Source: JALHST01 sp038316335 (lineage in GTDB: Bacteria > Bacteroidota > Bacteroidia > Flavobacteriales > Flavobacteriaceae). Taken from it: DNA of 64,000 bases. Under the pieces are notes generated by a model that was not told where the DNA came from, did no database searches, and was given only the letters and a program-made list of their open reading frames with translations. This document shows positions 25,424 through 33,699 of this stretch, piece after piece. Every line of letters begins with the position of its first letter. Within the stretch, counting starts at the first letter, position 1. Both the position numbers and the translations under genes were made by a program. The DNA lies in the NCBI GenBank assembly GCA_038316335.1, contig JBBQAM010000011.1, positions 1 to 64,000 on the forward strand, in the 5' to 3' direction.

Positions 25424-26313
25424 ACACTTTAGAAAGTTTACGAAAACAAATAACCGGTGCGAATGAGCTTAAGGCAATCGTTCGCGCCATGAAGGCCATG
25501 GCGGCCTCCAATATTGGACAATACGAAATGGCGATGGAATCTTTGGGGGATTATTACACCACGGTGACCGAAAGTATCATTGCCTACTTCATCGCCAATA
25601 AAATGGCCAACGGGGTTCAACACATCATACCAAGCGACATTACGGGAAACGAATCAATATGTGCCATAGTTTTTGGATCCGATCAGGGTTTCGTAGGCCA
25701 ATTTAATGATTCGTTGAAGAACTACATTACGAAGTTTATTGAGGACATACCTGGCAAAAAGGAATTTTGGACCGTCGGATCACGCATGCCCTTGTTATTG
25801 GCCGATGCAGGACTTGATAGTACCAAAAGGTTTGAACTTCCAAGTTCCATACATGCCATAACCTCCCTTATTGGATCCATATTGCTCCAAATTGAGGAAA
25901 ATCATTCACAGGGCCGTTTGACTACTTTTTATATTTTTAACAATAACGCCGTTCAAAGGTCTTTGTACGAACCGGTGCATCAGCGTATACTTCCTTTGGA
26001 CGAAAAATGGAAGAATGAATTCGCACCCTATGTATGGCCCACAAAAAAAATTCCCGAAATTATAGGGGATGATAGAACATATTTGGAGTCGTTACTTCGG
26101 GAATATTTGTTTGTCATCTTGTTCAACGCATGTACAGCATCATTAGCGAGTGAAAATTATAGCCGCTTGACCGCCATGCAGCGCGCAGAGAAAAATATAG
26201 ATGAGTTGTTGGAAGGCACCGGTAAAGCATATCATCGATTACGTCAAAGTGCCATAGATGAGGAACTCTTTGATGTGGTCTCGGGCTTCGAAGCCTTAAA
26301 ATATAAAATGTGA
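25420..26313 (+). CDS. atpG: N-type ATPase subunit gamma
   Basis: A 297-residue central-stalk subunit. The N-terminal helix (LRKQITGANELKAIVRAMKAMAASNIGQYE) corresponds to the RIKSVKNTQKITKAMKMVA region of ordinary gamma. A Rossmann-like middle has FGSDQGFVGQFNDSL, and the C-terminal helix SENYSRLTAMQRAEKNIDELLEGTGKAYHRLRQSAIDEELFDVVSGFEAL is the conserved rotor coiled-coil segment. The family is strongly diverged, as in other N-ATPases. It is the last gene of the nine-gene operon. About 250 bp with only weak AT-rich hairpins follow. Confidence 0.9.
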   Translation: MNTLESLRKQITGANELKAIVRAMKAMAASNIGQYEMAMESLGDYYTTVTESIIAYFIANKMANGVQHIIPSDITGNESICAIVFGSDQGFVGQFNDSLKNYITKFIEDIPGKKEFWTVGSRMPLLLADAGLDSTKRFELPSSIHAITSLIGSILLQIEENHSQGRLTTFYIFNNNAVQRSLYEPVHQRILPLDEKWKNEFAPYVWPTKKIPEIIGDDRTYLESLLREYLFVILFNACTASLASENYSRLTAMQRAEKNIDELLEGTGKAYHRLRQSAIDEELFDVVSGFEALKYKM

Positions 26314-26561
26314 CAGGATTCATTGCTAAGAGATTTATTTTTATAAATAAATTTTTGTTCGGGCTCATCGCAGATAGTTGTTCATTTTATTTTTTTCATA
26401 CCTCCAGAGTTTTTCCCTCAAGTTATTTTTGAACGACCCGACTTTCGTAACAACTTGATAGCCAGTCAGGGCCATGGTATGTAAAGACTAACTAAATCCT
26501 TTATTTATAAAGAAGGGACCCTTATTACATGCGAGGGAAACGAATTATCTATCAATTCGTA

Positions 26562-26915
26562 TTACGTTTTCTGAAGGTCGGTAAATTGTTTCAAAGCCTC
26601 CAGGGCCTCACACCCATACATAACCGACGGGCCGCCGCCCATAAGAATGGCGATCCCAATGGTTTCGGTGATTTCGCTTGGCCCGGCTCCAGACTTGATG
26701 GCATCATGCACGTGGAAAGCGATACAACCGTCACATCTCACCGTAATGGCAATTCCTAAGGCTATGAGTTCCTTTGTTTTCGAGGTGAGGGCACCATCGG
26801 CGATACTTGCCCTATGTAAATCGTTAAATCCCGTCATGGTAGACGGAATTTTTGTGCCTAATTCCTGCATTAACGCCACGAGATTCTCGTAGTGTTTTGG
26901 AAAATCCTTGATCAT
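26562..26915 (-). CDS. Carboxymuconolactone decarboxylase family protein with CxxC (AhpD-like)
   Basis: A 117-residue helical protein. The motif IAITVRCDGCIAFHVHDAIKSGA (about 53-75) carries Cys-x-x-Cys followed by Ala-Phe-His, the redox-active signature of AhpD-like members of the CMD family. These reduce disulphides or support peroxide detoxification. ILMGGGPSVMYGCEALEAL near the C-terminus is also typical. ATG 26915 was chosen over 26951. A perfect -7 element (TAGATTTG, minus strand) and an FNR-like operator lie upstream, so it seems coregulated with the N-ATPase island. Confidence 0.85.
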   Translation of the reverse strand: MIKDFPKHYENLVALMQELGTKIPSTMTGFNDLHRASIADGALTSKTKELIALGIAITVRCDGCIAFHVHDAIKSGAGPSEITETIGIAILMGGGPSVMYGCEALEALKQFTDLQKT

Positions 26916-26948
26916 GATAAAAATAGTAAAGGTTAACAATGATAGGAT

Positions 26949-26991
26949 CAAATCTAAGGCAATTGCAATTCAACCATACTGATAATTGTCA
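26949..26991 (-). promoter_or_regulatory. FNR-like operator and promoter for the CMD-family gene
   Basis: TGAT-N4-GTCA is at 26980-26991 (spacer AATT), and the minus-strand -7 element TAGATTTG at 26956-26949 is an exact match to TAnnTTTG. The centre-to-element distance is 29.5 bp, as in the other three island promoters. The predicted leader is about 28 bp. Confidence 0.68.
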
Positions 26992-27610
26992 TTCCCATTC
27001 ATAATATATCTTGCTTCCTTAATCAAAGAATCTATTCAACCCTTTTTTATAAATCCACGATTTCAAATAAACCTAAATAAAAGTCAATGGGCTTATCGGT
27101 TGAACATGTGATTCCTGGAAAATATGGAGGAATTTTAGGCACCAACACCTCAACCGAAATGGTGATGGCTAAAATTAAATTATTCTTAAAAAATTCTTGG
27201 GGTTTGGGCTGTGAGTATTGTTAAAGGCTTTTTTCACAGCCTGTTTATCGTTTTTACATCCAGACTTTTAAGTGCTGCTACCATTAAAGGCACCGTCAAT
27301 AACCTTGGGTTGCATGCCAATCCAAAAGGTTGGTTTGAATTGTAGGGATTCAATTTCAATGACAATAACGATGTTACCTTGGTTATCATATGATTCACTA
27401 GGCATGCTACTCGCTGGTGTACCCCACTTCCTTTACAATTGGCGAATCGCCCCTTGACCGGATCAAACCCAATTTCTTGGTTGTTTCCAAATTAAATTTG
27501 TTCATATCAACAAATTGACAGAACTTTCAATGAAAGCATCGCTCTTGAATAGAAACCGATTGCTTTCGTTTTAATCACCAAAAGCTGATTTTTTATTCAA
27601 AAAACGATAT
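26992..27610. other. Long intergenic region, possibly degenerate
   Basis: About 620 bp without a convincing gene. Two short frames look protein-like but lack context: a 45-codon plus-strand frame at 27088-27225 and a 45-codon minus-strand frame at 27405-27268. They may be remnants of decayed genes. A 22-bp inverted repeat lies at 27495-27516, 95 bp before the next gene. Confidence 0.35.
27495..27516. repeat. Inverted repeat, possible operator upstream of the hydroxyacid dehydrogenase gene
   Basis: Perfect 8-bp arms AATTTGTT and AACAAATT are separated by 6 bp. Spacing and symmetry fit a dimeric DNA-binding protein better than a terminator. It lies 95 bp upstream of the ATG at 27611. Confidence 0.4.
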
Positions 27611-28570
27611 ATGAAGGTATTGGTCTCCTTGAATATTCCTAAAATCGGCATCGATATGCTCCGCGAAGCAGGACTAGAGGTAACCGTCTGGGAAAACGAC
27701 GAACTAATGACCCCTGAAGAACTTGTAATCGCCACGCGGAAACATGATATACTACTTTCCGCTAGTCCTTATCAGATCAATAGTGATTTTCTTGATCGTA
27801 ACCATCAGCTTAAGTTGATTTCTCAATTTGCCGTGGGTTACGACAATATCAATTTAAGGAAAGCGAATGAAATGGGTATTCTGGTCGCAAATACCCCGAA
27901 TGCCATGGTCGACGCTACGGCCGATATCGCCTTTGCCCTGATGCTCGCGGTATCGCGAAAGCTTTTTTTTATGCACAAGGAAATAATCGCTAATAATTGG
28001 GGGGAATTTCGTCCGCAGGCACATTTAGGCATGGAATTAAAGGGAAAGACCTTGGGGATTTTAGGCTTGGGACGTATTGGCACGGCATTCGCCGAACGTT
28101 GCAGCGGGGCCTATGGGATGAAGGTGCTGTACCACAACCGTTCGCATAACCTTCGTGCAGAAAAAGCGCTGAAGGCTACTTACGTTTCTTTCAAGGAACT
28201 GTTACAACAAAGCGACATACTCTCGGTACATTGCGCCTTAACGTCCGAAACCGCTGAAATGTTCAATAAAAAAACATTTGCCAAGATGAAGCCTTCGAGT
28301 ATCTTTTTAAATACGGCCAGGGGCGGTATCCATAATGAGGGCGACCTTATTAAGGCATTACAGCGTCGGCAATTATGGGGGGCCGGATTGGATGTAACCA
28401 ACCCGGAACCGATGCAATCGGACAATCCCTTATTACGCATGGAAAATGTAGCTATAACGCCCCACATAGGATCGGCTACCGTGGAAGCCCGCAATGAGAT
28501 GTCGCGACTTGCCGCCCTGAACATCATTCAATATTATAAAGGTGAAAAATTGAGCAATCGCGTAGTTTAA
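27611..28570 (+). CDS. D-2-hydroxyacid dehydrogenase (glyoxylate/hydroxypyruvate reductase type)
   Basis: A 319-residue NAD(P)-dependent reductase. FAVGYDNINLRKA holds the substrate-binding segment, GILGLGRIGTAFA (about 150-162) the dinucleotide loop, NTARGGIHNEGDL the catalytic Arg, VTNPEPM the Glu and TPHIGSATVEAR the His. The VGYDN, D-V-T-N-P-E-P and HIGSAT variants are those of GyaR/GhrB-like enzymes (glyoxylate, hydroxypyruvate or 2-ketogluconate reductases), unlike the LdhA-type enzyme at 15955. The exact substrate is open. It is monocistronic, converging on the aldo/keto reductase gene. Confidence 0.87.
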   Translation: MKVLVSLNIPKIGIDMLREAGLEVTVWENDELMTPEELVIATRKHDILLSASPYQINSDFLDRNHQLKLISQFAVGYDNINLRKANEMGILVANTPNAMVDATADIAFALMLAVSRKLFFMHKEIIANNWGEFRPQAHLGMELKGKTLGILGLGRIGTAFAERCSGAYGMKVLYHNRSHNLRAEKALKATYVSFKELLQQSDILSVHCALTSETAEMFNKKTFAKMKPSSIFLNTARGGIHNEGDLIKALQRRQLWGAGLDVTNPEPMQSDNPLLRMENVAITPHIGSATVEARNEMSRLAALNIIQYYKGEKLSNRVV

Positions 28571-28619
28571 ATTAGGTCATAGCATAGCGACTTTGTTAAA
28601 ACCATGGTGAAAACGTCAT

Positions 28620-29609
28620 TTATTTTGCCAGCTTCCCCAGTTCGAAATTAATAAATTCGATTTCTTCGGCCGACAAGGACAACTCAAAGGCTTTAGCGTT
28701 TTGAATGGATTGCAAAGCATTTCGGGCCCCTGCCAAAGCAATCGTAATCCCGGGTTGCGCTACAGTCCATTTTAAGGCCAATTGTGCTAAACTCGCATTC
28801 TTTTTTTCGGCCAAGGGTCTTATTTTTTCAAGAAAGGAATTCGTTTTGATAATACTATCATCGGTGAAAAACGGATTCTTTGCCCGATGATCGCCTTCCG
28901 CAAAACGGTGTCCAGATTTCATTTTACCGGTTAAAAGCCCCCTTTCCAATGGGCTATAGGCCAATATTGATTTATTATGCTCGACACAATATGGGACAAC
29001 CTCTTTTTCGATTCCTCGGTTGACCATGCTAAAAGGCACTTGATTCGAGGCGAGCTTTACATATTTTTCGGCCTCCTGCATTTGGGCCACATTGTAATTA
29101 CACACCCCTGCATATCGCACCTTCCCTTCTTTTATGAGATCGGCCACCGCTTCAAAAGATTCTTGAATAGGCGTAGTGCTTTCAGGCCAATGGATCTGGT
29201 ACAGATCAATATAATCAGTTCCCAAGCGGCGAAGGCTATCTTCTACCTCCTTTTTGACACTTTCCTTCCCGGCATACCGGTAAATATCGATTTCATTCCC
29301 TTGATTGTCCTTGCTATGGAATGCAAAATCCCCTTTGGTCGCATCCCATCGCATCCCGAATTTCGTTAAGATCTGGACCTTGTCCCGGGGAAAGTCCCGC
29401 AGGGCTTCGCCAACAATCTCCTCGCTAGTCCCTTGGCCATAGATGGGTGCCGTATCGATTGAAGTAACCCCCAAGTCATAGGCACCTCGAATGGCTTCGA
29501 TGGCCGCTTTGCGATCATTGCCGCCCCACATCCAACCGCCTGCAGCCCAAGCTCCGAATGTAATCACCGAAATCCTAAGATCGGTTTCCCCCAAACTTCT
29601 ATATTCCAT
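28620..29609 (-). CDS. Aldo/keto reductase
   Basis: A 329-residue (beta/alpha)8 NADPH-dependent oxidoreductase. The active-site Asp and Tyr are in SIDTAPIYGQGTSEEIVGEAL (about 48-68), DYIDLYQIHWPE carries the His, and YSPLERGLLTGKM plus the C-terminal GARNALQSIQNAKAF (cofactor binding) follow. It resembles aldose or sugar-acid reductases of the general stress AKR group. It is the last gene of a minus-strand run NIPSNAP - PQQ dehydrogenase - cytochrome c - AKR (31 bp after the cytochrome gene), so it may act on the same sugar or lactone products in the cytoplasm. Confidence 0.85.
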   Translation of the reverse strand: MEYRSLGETDLRISVITFGAWAAGGWMWGGNDRKAAIEAIRGAYDLGVTSIDTAPIYGQGTSEEIVGEALRDFPRDKVQILTKFGMRWDATKGDFAFHSKDNQGNEIDIYRYAGKESVKKEVEDSLRRLGTDYIDLYQIHWPESTTPIQESFEAVADLIKEGKVRYAGVCNYNVAQMQEAEKYVKLASNQVPFSMVNRGIEKEVVPYCVEHNKSILAYSPLERGLLTGKMKSGHRFAEGDHRAKNPFFTDDSIIKTNSFLEKIRPLAEKKNASLAQLALKWTVAQPGITIALAGARNALQSIQNAKAFELSLSAEEIEFINFELGKLAK

Positions 29610-29640
29610 TCATCATTGTATTAAATCGTTCTGAACGTTT

Positions 29641-30138
29641 CTACTGGTATTCGCTGGAACGGAATCTGGCCACTTGCTCGATGGTAATACTATCGGTCGA
29701 ATTCCCAAAGCTATTGCGTATATAGGAAGCCACATGCGCGATGGCGGTGTCGTTCAGCGTTGCAAAGCCCGGCATGGCATTTGAATAGGTTGTACCTTGC
29801 ACAACCAAGCCCTCGTTTGAGCCTTTAAAAAGGATCTTCAAGAGACGACTTTTATCCCCGTTGACGTATTCAGAATTAAATATAGGAGGATTCAAACCTG
29901 ATACTCCCTTGCCATCGGCCTGATGGCATACCAGACAATTTTCTACATAGACCTTTTCCCCATTGGCCATAAAGGCGGGGGTGTCGGAAACAATTTCAAT
30001 TTTTGGTGCCCCTTTTTCCACACTACTTTCAGTATCCGGATTTTCCTTTTCCTGTTTCTTTACAAGATTGCATGCACCAAAAACACCCAATAAGAACAGT
30101 AAGCTGAAAATTGCTTTCCCGGTAATTTTAACCGCCAT
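29641..30138 (-). CDS. c-type cytochrome, lipoprotein
   Basis: A 165-residue protein with a lipoprotein signal peptide (lipobox GVFGAC, Cys about 23) and a single class I cytochrome c domain. The haem motif is CLVCH near residue 71, and the distal Met is in SNAMPGFATLNDTAIAHVASYIRN. It should be anchored in the periplasm. It begins 3 bp after the stop of the PQQ-dependent sugar dehydrogenase gene, and is therefore the likely electron acceptor of that enzyme. Confidence 0.88.
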   Translation of the reverse strand: MAVKITGKAIFSLLFLLGVFGACNLVKKQEKENPDTESSVEKGAPKIEIVSDTPAFMANGEKVYVENCLVCHQADGKGVSGLNPPIFNSEYVNGDKSRLLKILFKGSNEGLVVQGTTYSNAMPGFATLNDTAIAHVASYIRNSFGNSTDSITIEQVARFRSSEYQ

Positions 30139-30141
30139 TTC

Positions 30142-31458
30142 CTATTTCTTGGTATAGATAATCCGAAATAGGCTTCCTCCTTGGTCATCGGAAACATACA
30201 ATGAACCGTCCGGACCTTGTGCCAAACCCGTAGGCCGGTGGGCCGCATCATTTGGGGAGAGCACTTCCTGCATCCCGGAAAAGCCATCGGCAAAGACTTC
30301 CCAGTCACCGCTTGGCTTCCCATTTGAAAACGGCACGAATGCCACCATATATCCGGCTTGTGGTTCCGGGGCACGATTCCAAGAGCCATGAAAAGCGATA
30401 AACGCGCCGTTCCTATAGCGTTCCGGGAACATATCGCCTGTATAGAAAAGTAAGGCGTTCGGGGCCATATGCCCCGGGAAGGCAACTACGGGATCAATCG
30501 CATTTTCGCCCCCCGTCTTTTTACCGTCGCCTCCATATTCAGGAGCCTGAATCTTCTTTTTCTGTTGCTGGTCGTAATAAATATAGGGCCATCCGGCGTC
30601 GTCACCTTCGTCAAGCATATAGAGGGTTTCCGCAGGAAGAATGGCAGAGGTCTCAACATCATAAAGCTCCGGGAAAAGGGTATTGAGCATATCCCTTCCA
30701 TGCTGTGTTACGAACAATTTATTCACTTCATGATTCCAATCCAAGCCAACCACATTTCTAAGACCGGTGGCAAATCGAACCCCTTCACCATAGGACTGAT
30801 TCAATTTATCGGTCCTGAAGCGCCAAATACCTCCTGCTGAATCCAGTATGGGACACGGCATCATGGCCGGTGAGCCCACCTTTCTATCCTCGACCTGGCA
30901 TGCGTTCGAATAGGCACCTATATTGACATAAAGATTACCCGAACCATCTGCGGTAAGTGATTTGGATTCGTGTGCTCTTCTTGCTATCAATCCAGTTACC
31001 AAGGTATCGGGCATCGTTGGGTTTTTTACCTTTCCGTTGGCATCCATGGTATATCCAAAAACTTGTTCGTCCGAAGAAGCGTACAAGTGGTCATCTACAA
31101 TGCAGATACCAGTACCCCCATAATCACCAAATCCTTCTTTGATATCGGTGATTCCATCCCCATCGGTATCCTCCAGATAAAGGATTCCTTGTCCCTTCAC
31201 GGGCTCCCGTAATTTGATATAAATACCCCCTTGGCTGTTCACGGCGATATGACGTGGTTTTCCAAGGGATTCGGCAACCTGAATTGCCCCGAAACCCTCT
31301 GGTAGCTTTAGGCCGGCATTATCTGGGCTGGGTACTAAAACCGAACCTGATTCCATAGTTTTAGGCTCCTCTTTGCACCCGGTAACAAAAAAAGCGGCCA
31401 AGCACCCACAAATACATAATTTTCGAATGTGGCCGGTTGCAATTGATTGTAAGTTCAT
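30142..31458 (-). CDS. PQQ-dependent sugar dehydrogenase (sorbosone dehydrogenase-like)
   Basis: A 438-residue lipoprotein (lipobox FVTGC about residue 28) with a six-bladed beta-propeller of the soluble aldose/sorbosone dehydrogenase family. Recognisable segments are KPRHIAVNSQGGIYI, YGGTGICIVDDHLYAS, TGLIARRAHESKSLTADGSG, RNVVGLDWN with QHGRD, FHGSWNRAPEPQAGY and RPTGLAQGPDGSLYVSDDQGG. The family oxidises aldoses to lactones with PQQ and passes electrons to a cytochrome; the next gene encodes one. No PQQ biosynthesis genes are in the window, so the cofactor may be scavenged. NIPSNAP lies upstream (25 bp). Confidence 0.87.
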   Translation of the reverse strand: MNLQSIATGHIRKLCICGCLAAFFVTGCKEEPKTMESGSVLVPSPDNAGLKLPEGFGAIQVAESLGKPRHIAVNSQGGIYIKLREPVKGQGILYLEDTDGDGITDIKEGFGDYGGTGICIVDDHLYASSDEQVFGYTMDANGKVKNPTMPDTLVTGLIARRAHESKSLTADGSGNLYVNIGAYSNACQVEDRKVGSPAMMPCPILDSAGGIWRFRTDKLNQSYGEGVRFATGLRNVVGLDWNHEVNKLFVTQHGRDMLNTLFPELYDVETSAILPAETLYMLDEGDDAGWPYIYYDQQQKKKIQAPEYGGDGKKTGGENAIDPVVAFPGHMAPNALLFYTGDMFPERYRNGAFIAFHGSWNRAPEPQAGYMVAFVPFSNGKPSGDWEVFADGFSGMQEVLSPNDAAHRPTGLAQGPDGSLYVSDDQGGSLFRIIYTKK

Positions 31459-31483
31459 GATTCAGTCATTTATGGATTTAAGA

Positions 31484-32245
31484 TTACATCGGATTTAAAA
31501 AGATTTTCCGAATATTCGACACGGTGTCGGCATATTCCTGCATAGCACTCATTCGCTTCCATTCAGGATGTTCGCCAAAACGTTTCCAGTTGGCATCATG
31601 TTCGTCCATATCCTTGAAATTAATCATATAGGTCAAACACGGTCGGTAGGGCCCGATAATCATCTCGCCGAAAAATACGGGGTGCAATCCTGTATTCAGG
31701 AAGATGTCGATTTCCCCATCATTGAACATCTTTATCTTGCGACGAACGGCATCCTCGCTGTATCCTTCGTACGTGCGCAATTCAAATAAGGAAGCACCAT
31801 CAATGGGATCCATCATATTGGGCATGCCATCAAAAGCCGATAACAAGGAAGATGAATACCTATTATACAAGGTTTGGGCCGGAGTGAGTGCATTATATTC
31901 CGAGGCCGCATTAACATACACCTCATCACTATTCAAATCATGGGCCTTTAGAAAAGTTGCTGCATTGGGATATGCAATCATATACCAGAGTTTTGTTGGA
32001 TCTGAATTTCCCATTTCCCCAAAAAGCATAAATTTCCGCGCGCCAATCCGAAGTAATGCCGGGCCCAATATTGTTTTTAGATAGTCCTTTAAAAGTTGTT
32101 GGTCACCCCCAAACTTGACCTCATACGCCCTTAATTCGTAGAGTTCTTTTGTTTCATCTTTACCAAGGTCGGAGACATTACTATAGGTGGCCAAGGGAAT
32201 GGCACTCGCTGCCATTGCAGAATACATAAACTTTCTTCTTTTCAT
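31484..32245 (-). CDS. Exported NIPSNAP family protein
   Basis: A 253-residue protein with an N-terminal signal sequence containing Arg-Arg (MKRRKFMYSAMAASAIPLATY), possibly Tat-type. Two NIPSNAP (dimeric alpha/beta-barrel) repeats follow: LYELRAYEVKFGGDQQLLKDYL at about 35-56, and FELRTYEGYSEDAVRRKIKMF at about 148-168, each ending in a conserved hydrophobic strand (WYMIAYPNAATF, TYMINFKDMDEHDANW). The biochemical role is unknown. It is the first gene of the operon with the PQQ sugar dehydrogenase and cytochrome, and divergent from a lactonase gene. Confidence 0.87.
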   Translation of the reverse strand: MKRRKFMYSAMAASAIPLATYSNVSDLGKDETKELYELRAYEVKFGGDQQLLKDYLKTILGPALLRIGARKFMLFGEMGNSDPTKLWYMIAYPNAATFLKAHDLNSDEVYVNAASEYNALTPAQTLYNRYSSSLLSAFDGMPNMMDPIDGASLFELRTYEGYSEDAVRRKIKMFNDGEIDIFLNTGLHPVFFGEMIIGPYRPCLTYMINFKDMDEHDANWKRFGEHPEWKRMSAMQEYADTVSNIRKIFLNPM

Positions 32246-32565
32246 AGTAAATAGTTGATCGTAGCGATTATAATCGGGATAAATTAATCATTTAAAGCCA
32301 AGTAAACAATACTTTTTCAAAATGCCTTCACAAAAAAAGTACATCAAACAATTCACTAAAATTTAATCCTAATTTTCACAAGCCCTGTTTTGAATACTCA
32401 TAAATCCTTACATTGTAGTCCCTCTGTGAAAACGATTTGAACCAGTATCCTAAAGAAATGCTACCATTTCAATTACACGATTACCGAAAGCAATTTTAAC
32501 CGGGGCTTTGAAAGAATAGAAAATTGGGCCTTGCAGTCATCTATAAAGGGAAATTACAATAAAAT
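32246..32565. other. Divergent intergenic region between NIPSNAP and lactonase genes
   Basis: 320 bp, AT-rich, expected to hold promoters for both directions. No exact TAnnTTTG element, operator or small ORF could be supported. Confidence 0.4.
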
Positions 32566-33699
32566 ATGAATCTAATAGCTATGAAAATCTTGATTATAAG
32601 CGTAATGGCAATGTGCTTGTTAAATGTAAAAGGTCCTTATTCTGAGGCACCCAAGGCTACTTCCGATGTTTCTTTTTATGTGGGCACTTATACCAATCTG
32701 GAAAGCAAGGGTATTTATAGATATCTTCTTCAAAAAGACGGCACCCTTAAAAATGCAGGGCTAATCGCTAAGGCAGACAACCCATCATTTTTAGCGAAAA
32801 GTCCCAGTCATAAATTCTTGGTGGCCGTAAATGAAATGAGCAATGCCAATGGGGTCGGCTATGTGACATCGTATGACATTGAAGGTGATCGATTAAAATT
32901 GATCAACCAACAATCATCGGGCGGTTCCTATCCTTGTTTTGTTACAATCGATAGTATGGGCTATGTCATGACCGCGAATTATGGAGATGGCACGATAGGC
33001 TTGTTAAAACTTAACGAAGAAGGAGAATTGTCAGACCTATTGGATTTGCAACACCATGTAGGCAACGGAACAACACCCAGACAAGAAGGCCCGCATGCCC
33101 ATTCGGTTTGGCCTGGGACTATCGGCGCACCAATAATAACTGTAGATCTGGGCACCAACGAACTTTGGTTTTCGCTGATCGATCCCAATAAACAAAAAAT
33201 GGTACCAACGCCCCCATATAAATTGGCCATGCCTTCAGGTGCAGGTCCCAGGCATATGGCATTTTACCCAAAGGGTCCGTGGGCCTACGTTCTCAATGAA
33301 TTGTCTTCTACGGTCACCCAAATAGAAAAAACAGCACCCCTTAAATACGCTGTGGGGGCGTCGGTAGCAACCTTGCCAGTTGACTATCATGGTGAGAATT
33401 CAGCTGCGGATATACATATTTCCTCTGACGGCAAATTTTTATATGCCTCGAACCGTGGACATGACAGTATCGTCATTTATAAAGTGAGTCCTATAGATGG
33501 TACTTTGACCTTAGTGGGCTATGAATCGACCCATGGCAAAACTCCCCGCAATTTTTCCTTATCCCCTGATGAAAACTTTTTAGTAGTTGCCAATCAAGAA
33601 ACAAACACAATTGTATCCTTTCGGCGCGATAGAAACAAAGGAACTTTGAAATTTAAGGATCAGGTGGCCGCACCTTCGCCGGTCTGTATCTTGTTTTAG
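32566..33699 (+). CDS. Lactonase family protein (6-phosphogluconolactonase-type seven-bladed propeller)
   Basis: A 377-residue protein with a signal peptide (about 1-26, from MNLIAMKILIISVMAMCLL). It is followed by propeller repeats: SFYVGTYTNLESKGIYRYLL, NPSFLAKSPSHKFLVAVNEM, EGPHAHSVWPGTIGAPIITVDLGTNELWF, GAGPRHMAFYPKGPWAYVLNEL, AADIHISSDGKFLYASNRGHDSIVIY and TPRNFSLSPDENFLVVANQETNTIVSF. These are the hallmarks of the lactonase family. Export suggests hydrolysis of sugar lactones in the periplasm, matching the divergent PQQ sugar dehydrogenase that would make them. A second ATG at 32581 is possible as start. Confidence 0.88.
   Translation: MNLIAMKILIISVMAMCLLNVKGPYSEAPKATSDVSFYVGTYTNLESKGIYRYLLQKDGTLKNAGLIAKADNPSFLAKSPSHKFLVAVNEMSNANGVGYVTSYDIEGDRLKLINQQSSGGSYPCFVTIDSMGYVMTANYGDGTIGLLKLNEEGELSDLLDLQHHVGNGTTPRQEGPHAHSVWPGTIGAPIITVDLGTNELWFSLIDPNKQKMVPTPPYKLAMPSGAGPRHMAFYPKGPWAYVLNELSSTVTQIEKTAPLKYAVGASVATLPVDYHGENSAADIHISSDGKFLYASNRGHDSIVIYKVSPIDGTLTLVGYESTHGKTPRNFSLSPDENFLVVANQETNTIVSFRRDRNKGTLKFKDQVAAPSPVCILF

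Noticed and set aside
19547..26313. Reading the atp genes as the housekeeping F-ATPase operon
   Set aside because: Gene order D-C-Q-R-B-E-F-A-G, AtpQ and AtpR, the b subunit extension and the lack of atpH do not fit the ordinary operon.
26456..26468. TGAT...GTCA resembling the FNR-like boxes
   Set aside because: The spacer is 5 bp instead of 4 and there is no -7 element at the right distance for any gene start.
27455..27465. TGAC...ATCA upstream of the hydroxyacid dehydrogenase
   Set aside because: The spacer is only 3 bp, so it does not match the N4 symmetry of the other four sites.
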